Shown here one piece after another: positions 33,821-37,408 of a stretch of DNA of 37,408 nucleotides. The notes under the pieces were generated by a model. That model saw nothing but the letters and a program-made list of their open reading frames with translations. It was not told where the DNA came from and searched no databases. The translations under genes and the position numbers were made by a program. Within the stretch, counting starts at the first letter, position 1; each line of letters starts with the position of its first letter. The stretch is from an uncultured Aquimarina sp. GTDB taxonomy: Bacteria; Bacteroidota; Bacteroidia; Flavobacteriales; Flavobacteriaceae. The stretch is from the NCBI GenBank assembly GCA_937958985.1, contig CALGLV010000042.1:1-37408 (forward strand), read 5' to 3'.

Positions 33821-35128
33821 ATGATATTAGCAGCAAGTATAGGAGGAACAGTTGTTGCAACGGTAGTAGCGTTTTTATTATTGACGTTATTATTAGTTGG
33901 AATATTATTGTTTGCTAAAGAAAAATTATCTCCATCTGGGCCAGTTAAGCTTAAGATTAATGGAGGTGATGAAGTTGAAGTTTCATCAGGTGGAACTTTA
34001 TTAGGTACATTAGGAAATAACAAGATATTTTTGCCATCGGCATGTGGTGGTGGAGGTACTTGTATTCAATGTAAATGCCAGGTCTTAGAAGGTGGTGGTG
34101 ATTTATTACCTACTGAAACACCACATTTCACACGTAAAGAAGCTGCTGAAGGATGGAGATTAGGATGTCAGGTTAAAGTGAAATCTGATATGGTAATTAA
34201 AGTTCCTGAAGAAATTTTTGGAATTAAAAAGTGGGAAGCTACTGTAGTTCGTAATTATAATGTAGCCTCATTTATTAAAGAATTTGTAGTTGAAATTCCT
34301 GAGGAAATGGATTACGAAGCAGGAGGTTATATCCAAATTGAAATACCACCAGTAACGGTAGATTTCAAAGATATGGATATCACGGCCCACCCAGAAGAGC
34401 ATGAAACACCGGATAAATTCCAATTAGAATGGGATAAGTTTAAACTTTGGGATCTTAAAATGACAAACCCTGAGTTAGTAGAGCGTGCATATTCAATGGC
34501 CTCTTACCCTGCTGAAGGAAGAGAGATTATGTTAAATGTACGTATCGCAACGCCACCATTTGATAGAGTAAAAGGTGGTTGGGCAGATGTTAACCCTGGT
34601 GTAGCATCATCTTACGTGTTTTCATTGAAAAAAGGAGATAAATGTACTATTTCTGGGCCTTATGGTGAATTCTTTATAAATCATAGTGAAGCTGAAATGA
34701 TTTATGTAGGTGGTGGAGCTGGTATGGCACCAATGCGTTCTCATTTATATCATTTATTCCGTACTTTAAAATCGGGTCGTAAAGTATCATATTGGTACGG
34801 AGGACGTTCTAAGCGTGAATTGTTTTATACAGAACATTTTAGAGCATTAGAAAGAGATTTTCCTAACTTTAAATTTCATATTGCATTATCGGAACCAATG
34901 GAAGAAGATAATTGGAAAGTGAAAGATAGTTTAGATGGAGAAGGAGATGGTTTTGTTGGATTCGTACACCAAGTAGTAATAGATAACTATTTATCGAAAC
35001 ATGACGCACCAGAGGATATCGAATTTTACTTTTGTGGGCCACCATTAATGAATAAAGCCGTTGAAAAAATGGCAGACGATTTTGGAGTACCAAGTGAAAA
35101 TGTTCGTTTTGATGACTTTGGCGGATAA
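33821..35128 (+). CDS. nqrF: Na+-translocating NADH:quinone reductase subunit F
   Basis: A 435-residue NADH-oxidising subunit. Order of domains: an N-terminal membrane helix (about residues 5-32), a 2Fe-2S ferredoxin domain with Cys75, Cys81, Cys84 and Cys116 (spacing 6, 3 and 32, as in Vibrio), then FAD-binding ([11 protein letters not shown], where R-x-Y-S holds FAD) and NADH-binding ([39 protein letters not shown]) domains. The final block NVRFDDFGG is the classic NqrF end. Last gene of the operon, followed by a terminator. No nqrM or apbE is in the window. Confidence 0.97.
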   Translation: MILAASIGGTVVATVVAFLLLTLLLVGILLFAKEKLSPSGPVKLKINGGDEVEVSSGGTLLGTLGNNKIFLPSACGGGGTCIQCKCQVLEGGGDLLPTETPHFTRKEAAEGWRLGCQVKVKSDMVIKVPEEIFGIKKWEATVVRNYNVASFIKEFVVEIPEEMDYEAGGYIQIEIPPVTVDFKDMDITAHPEEHETPDKFQLEWDKFKLWDLKMTNPELVERAYSMASYPAEGREIMLNVRIATPPFDRVKGGWADVNPGVASSYVFSLKKGDKCTISGPYGEFFINHSEAEMIYVGGGAGMAPMRSHLYHLFRTLKSGRKVSYWYGGRSKRELFYTEHFRALERDFPNFKFHIALSEPMEEDNWKVKDSLDGEGDGFVGFVHQVVIDNYLSKHDAPEDIEFYFCGPPLMNKAVEKMADDFGVPSENVRFDDFGG

Positions 35129-35148
35129 TTAAAATAATTAAAAAGCTT

Positions 35149-35175
35149 AAGCTGTTCATTTTTGGACAGCTTTTT
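35149..35175 (+). terminator. Rho-independent terminator of the nqr operon
   Basis: AAGCTGTTC (35149-35157) pairs with GGACAGCTT (35164-35172) around ATTTTT, followed by T residues. It lies 20 nt after the nqrF stop. Confidence 0.85.
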
Positions 35176-35190
35176 GCTTGTATAAAAGTG

Positions 35191-35220
35191 TTGACATACA
35201 ATAAAACAATAATAGTATTG
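35191..35220 (+). promoter_or_regulatory. Promoter of the GH5 gene
   Basis: TTG (35191-35193), 19 nt, then TAGTATTG (35213-35220; one mismatch to TAnnTTTG). It gives a leader of about 40 nt before the ATG at 35269. Confidence 0.6.
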
Positions 35221-35268
35221 TATTTTATTTATTCAATGTTTCAATTATATTTATAAAAAAAAACAATT

Positions 35269-36324
35269 ATGATAAAAATTAATGATAAATTTTTGTTGCT
35301 ATTAGCTATAACGTTTTCATTTTCTGTATTTAACTCATTTTTTGCTCAAGGGGTGGGTGTTAACGATAAATTGAATATAGATTCTGATAAAGTTGCTGTA
35401 ATTCCATCAAAATCGGCTGTTGATGTTTTTGGTACCCTTCAAACTAAAGGAAATAGGATTGTTGGTAAAGATAAATTTCCAGTTCAATTAAGGGGAATGT
35501 CTTTGTTTTGGAGTCAATGGATGCCCCAATTTTATAATAAAGAAGTTGTTCAATGGCTAAAGGAAGATTGGAATATTAATATTGTTAGGGCTTCAATGGG
35601 AGTTGATGATAACGGAGGTTACATATCATACCCCGAACGTGAAAAACAAAAAGTTTTTACCATAATTGATGAAGCTATAAAACAAGGGATTTATGTTATT
35701 GTAGATTGGCACAGTCATCATGCTGAGGATCATTTAGAAGAAGCTAAGAGCTTCTTTACTGAAGTTGCTAAAAAATATGGGCATCAACCTAACATTATTT
35801 ATGAACTTTATAATGAGCCATTAAATGAGCCAAACTGGGTAAGAGTTTTAAAACCTTATCACGAAGCAGTTATTACTGAGATAAGAAAATACGATAAGAA
35901 AAATTTAGTTGTTTGTGGAACAAGAACTTGGTCTCAAAATGTTGATGAAGTTATTGGGCATGAAGTTAATGATAATAACGTAGCTTATACTTTACATTAT
36001 TATGCAGCGAGTCACAAGCAAAGTTTAAGAAATAAAGCTCAAAAAGCACTAAATGCAGGGCTTGCTTTATTTGTAACAGAATTTGGTACTACTATTTATG
36101 ATGGAGATGGTTTTATAGATGTTAAAGAATCAAAATTATGGTGGGATTTTCTTGATAAAAATAAAATTTCATGGTGTAATTGGTCTATTACCGATAAGGA
36201 TGAGTCATCTGCAGCAGTAACACCGGGTGCAAGTGGTACTGGAGGATGGAATAATTCACAGATCACAAAGTCTGGAAAATTAGTTAGAAAAGAACTTAAA
36301 AAAAAGAATCAAACTTTTGATTAA
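35269..36324 (+). CDS. Secreted glycoside hydrolase family 5 (endoglucanase/cellulase-like)
   Basis: A 351-residue secreted enzyme with signal peptide (hydrophobic LLLLAITFSFSVFNSFFAQ). The GH5 (clan GH-A) barrel shows LRGMSLFWSQWMPQFYN at the first strand, NIVRASMGVDDNGGY, VIVDWHSHHAEDH, the acid/base Glu183 in YELYNEPLNEPNW, LHYYAASHKQSLRNKA with the conserved His, the nucleophile Glu271 in VTEFGTT, and SWCNWSITDKDESSA with the conserved Trp. The pattern suggests the GH5_2 cellulase branch, acting on beta-1,4-glucans or related glycans. No carbohydrate-binding module and no type IX or Por secretion C-terminal domain is seen, so it should stay periplasmic or be released by other means. No SusCD or other CAZyme genes are adjacent. 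Confidence 0.9.
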   Translation: MIKINDKFLLLLAITFSFSVFNSFFAQGVGVNDKLNIDSDKVAVIPSKSAVDVFGTLQTKGNRIVGKDKFPVQLRGMSLFWSQWMPQFYNKEVVQWLKEDWNINIVRASMGVDDNGGYISYPEREKQKVFTIIDEAIKQGIYVIVDWHSHHAEDHLEEAKSFFTEVAKKYGHQPNIIYELYNEPLNEPNWVRVLKPYHEAVITEIRKYDKKNLVVCGTRTWSQNVDEVIGHEVNDNNVAYTLHYYAASHKQSLRNKAQKALNAGLALFVTEFGTTIYDGDGFIDVKESKLWWDFLDKNKISWCNWSITDKDESSAAVTPGASGTGGWNNSQITKSGKLVRKELKKKNQTFD

Positions 36325-36345
36325 GTTATACTATTTATATTTTTT

Positions 36346-36398
36346 CTATAAACAGAGAAGCCCTTTTACTTTAAGTAAAAGGGCTTCTCTGTTTATAG
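36346..36398. terminator. 53-nt palindrome after the GH5 gene
   Basis: The 26-nt arms at 36346-36371 and 36373-36398 are exact reverse complements around a single T at 36372; they include AAGCCCTTTTACTT and AAGTAAAAGGGCTT. This is a very stable hairpin, working as a terminator or mRNA 3' stabiliser. There is no T run after it on the plus strand, but the five T's before it would serve a weak reverse-direction terminator only as A's. Confidence 0.75.
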
Positions 36399-36563
36399 GT
36401 ATTAAAAGATCGGTTTCACATAATCTAAATTTATGATATAGGACTACAAGATTTCAAATCGCTAATTTTTTAGCAATTTATTACTATTTTAATTTTATAA
36501 TGGATCTTTTTAGTATGTATTGTTAATTCTAATATGTTACTAAGAGTTAAGAATTAGTTTTAG

Positions 36564-36571
36564 TTACATTT
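36564..36571 (+). promoter_or_regulatory. -7 box upstream of the small lipoprotein gene
   Basis: TACATTTG matches TAnnTTTG and lies 17 nt before the ATG at 36589. No TTG is seen at -33. Confidence 0.5.
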
Positions 36572-36588
36572 GTTATCAAAAAAAAGAA

Positions 36589-37209
36589 ATGAAAAATTTT
36601 TTAAAGAAGACGTTGTTATTTATTTGTAGCGTAGTATTAGTTAGTTGCTCAACGGAATCCGTAGACGAAACTATAGAGCTTGAAAATGTCCGAAGTGTTC
36701 CTTTTTCTGAGCAATATAATTATTATGGGGAAATAGTTAGTGTAGATTATACTGCTGATGGAAACTATGTCAAAGAAGGATTGTCAGAAAATTTAATTAA
36801 GGCAATTGATTCAGGAGTGTTTTATGGAGGATCTACAGAGGGGGAATGGTATTTGTTTAATAATGAAGATGATTTAGTAGCTTGGAATGCTACTCAATTA
36901 AGATCTAAAAAAGGAAGTACTAGTACAACCTTTTTTCTTTATGACGATTTTAACCAAAATGGAAATCGTACTTTATGGCTTAATGTTCAAAAAAATAAAT
37001 TCTCATATATTCCAGGAAGTCTTAGAAGTAAAGCGAAGTCTTATGTTTGGGGATTTAATAATGTAAGTACCCGAATTATGTCATATGGTGTTAATGGTTC
37101 AAAAACAAAATCAACATATCGTAATGATCCATCAGCAAGTAACTTGAGAAGTGCTAATTCAAGTGTTGGTGTTGTTTTAGATTACATTTGGAGAGTGAAG
37201 TGGAATTAA
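36589..37209 (+). CDS. Small lipoprotein with possible beta/gamma-crystallin-like segment
   Basis: A 206-residue lipoprotein with signal peptide and lipobox (LLFICSVVLVSC). The residues after the Cys (STESVDETIELE) are acidic, compatible with surface export. Residues about 115-155, FFLYDDFNQNGNRTLWLN then FSYIPGSLRSKAKSYVWGF, resemble a Greek-key beta/gamma-crystallin motif (Y/F-x-D-x-N-x-N-G-x-x-L plus a later D/S-K-A-S-S-like segment), which in some proteins binds Ca2+. This is a weak by-eye match. I do not otherwise recognise the protein. It follows the GH5 gene but has its own promoter, so a functional link is unproven. Confidence 0.6.
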   Translation: MKNFLKKTLLFICSVVLVSCSTESVDETIELENVRSVPFSEQYNYYGEIVSVDYTADGNYVKEGLSENLIKAIDSGVFYGGSTEGEWYLFNNEDDLVAWNATQLRSKKGSTSTTFFLYDDFNQNGNRTLWLNVQKNKFSYIPGSLRSKAKSYVWGFNNVSTRIMSYGVNGSKTKSTYRNDPSASNLRSANSSVGVVLDYIWRVKWN

Positions 37210-37308
37210 TTTCTATTTCAAGGCACATTCAGAAAATAAGATTGTTTAGATAATCTTTACATAAAAAAATGACACTATCCTAAAAAGTGTGTAAATAAAA
37301 AATAACTT

Positions 37309-37349
37309 GGGTTTGACTTTATTTAATAATTAGAGTTGAACCCTTTTTT
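37309..37349 (+). terminator. Rho-independent terminator near the right edge
   Basis: GGGTTTGACTTTA (37309-37321) pairs with TAGAGTTGAACCC (37331-37343, with G-U pairs) around a 9-nt loop, followed by TTTTTT. It either ends the small lipoprotein transcript or, if the IS call is right, shields the transposase from outside transcription. Confidence 0.7.
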
Positions 37350-37375
37350 CATATATAATTAAAAACTGATTAAGT

Positions 37376-37408
37376 ATGACACCCCAGTTTCTAACTGGCA
37401 TAGACCAT
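37376..37408 (+). CDS. Start of an ORF at the window edge (possible transposase)
   Basis: Only 11 codons (MTPQFLTGIDH) are visible, so no family call is possible from the protein. The position just after a putative IS terminal repeat and a terminator is the only support. Confidence 0.3.
   Translation, partial: MTPQFLTGIDH

Larger units (their letters stand above)
37271..37408 (+). mobile_element. Possible left end of an insertion sequence (runs off window)
   Basis: GACACTATCCTAAAAAGTGT (37271-37290) followed by GTAAAT has the look of an IS256/Mutator-type terminal repeat, and contains the inverted ACACT/AGTGT pair. A short ORF, ATG at 37376 (MTPQFLTGIDH), stays open to the end and would be the start of the transposase. 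Without the other end or more of the protein, the family cannot be confirmed. Confidence 0.35.

Noticed and set aside
34869-35201. Minus-strand 110-codon frame over the end of nqrF
   Set aside because: It covers the conserved NADH-binding domain of NqrF on the opposite strand and extends over the terminator; no domain, promoter or start supports it.

Overview
The window is AT-rich chromosomal DNA from a member of the Bacteroidota, most likely a marine Flavobacteriaceae. Four things point there. The promoter boxes are of the Bacteroidota type (TTG, about 19 bases, TAnnTTTG). Lineage-restricted families are present (DUF4293, DUF6952, a DUF6913-like protein, and the DUF5103 type IX secretion plug). 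Rho carries a long basic insertion. A complete Na+-translocating NADH:quinone reductase and the bacillithiol enzyme BshB1 are encoded. No rRNA, CRISPR array, prophage or obvious defence island was seen. Most of the window is core genome, with an accessory flavour at the right end.

Layout. 1-2447: end of pta, then ackA and a NudK-type Nudix hydrolase, packed 1 nt apart (acetate overflow/assimilation). 2717-3538: an exported protein with two PilJ/NarX-like P-box repeats. 3543-6873, minus strand: a UvrD/PcrA helicase and an AEC transporter. 7044-8624: a membrane-anchored FMN-binding glutamate synthase-like protein. 8614-9823, minus strand: a small unknown protein, tsaE, and a degenerate relative of the P-box protein. 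9961-13664: envelope biogenesis and quality control, with a SurA-like lipoprotein, a SurA-like PPIase with two parvulin domains, a MoxR ATPase and an unusual exported Cys/Lys-rich protein. 13920-14663: a CAP-domain lipoprotein.

14931-18762: rimO, a DUF6913-like gene overlapping dapA, and a KirBac-type K+ channel. 18825-20503, minus strand: a redox and small-protein cluster (2-Cys peroxiredoxin, thioredoxin overlapping DUF6952, DUF493). 20722-21837: an orphan sigma region-4-like protein, divergent from a PAS-AraC regulator. 21962-22860: bshB1 and tRNA-His with a clear promoter and terminator. 23373-24347: an acidic, probably surface-exposed zinc metallopeptidase lipoprotein. 24739-26975: DUF4293 divergent from rho. 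27107-28831: apaG and the T9SS plug protein.

29052-35128: the six-gene nqrABCDEF operon, the energetic centrepiece, which couples NADH oxidation to sodium export. 35269-37209: a secreted GH5 glycoside hydrolase ending in a 53-nt palindrome, then a small lipoprotein with a possible beta/gamma-crystallin-like segment. The last ~140 bases look like the left edge of an insertion sequence that runs off the window.

The best candidates for undescribed biology are the two PilJ-like periplasmic proteins without any output domain, the exported Cys/Lys-rich protein after MoxR, the orphan sigma-4/PAS-AraC pair, and the acidic surface metallopeptidase. None of these amounts to a demonstrated new system. 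Positions and motifs were read by eye; family names rest on recognised motifs, not on database searches.
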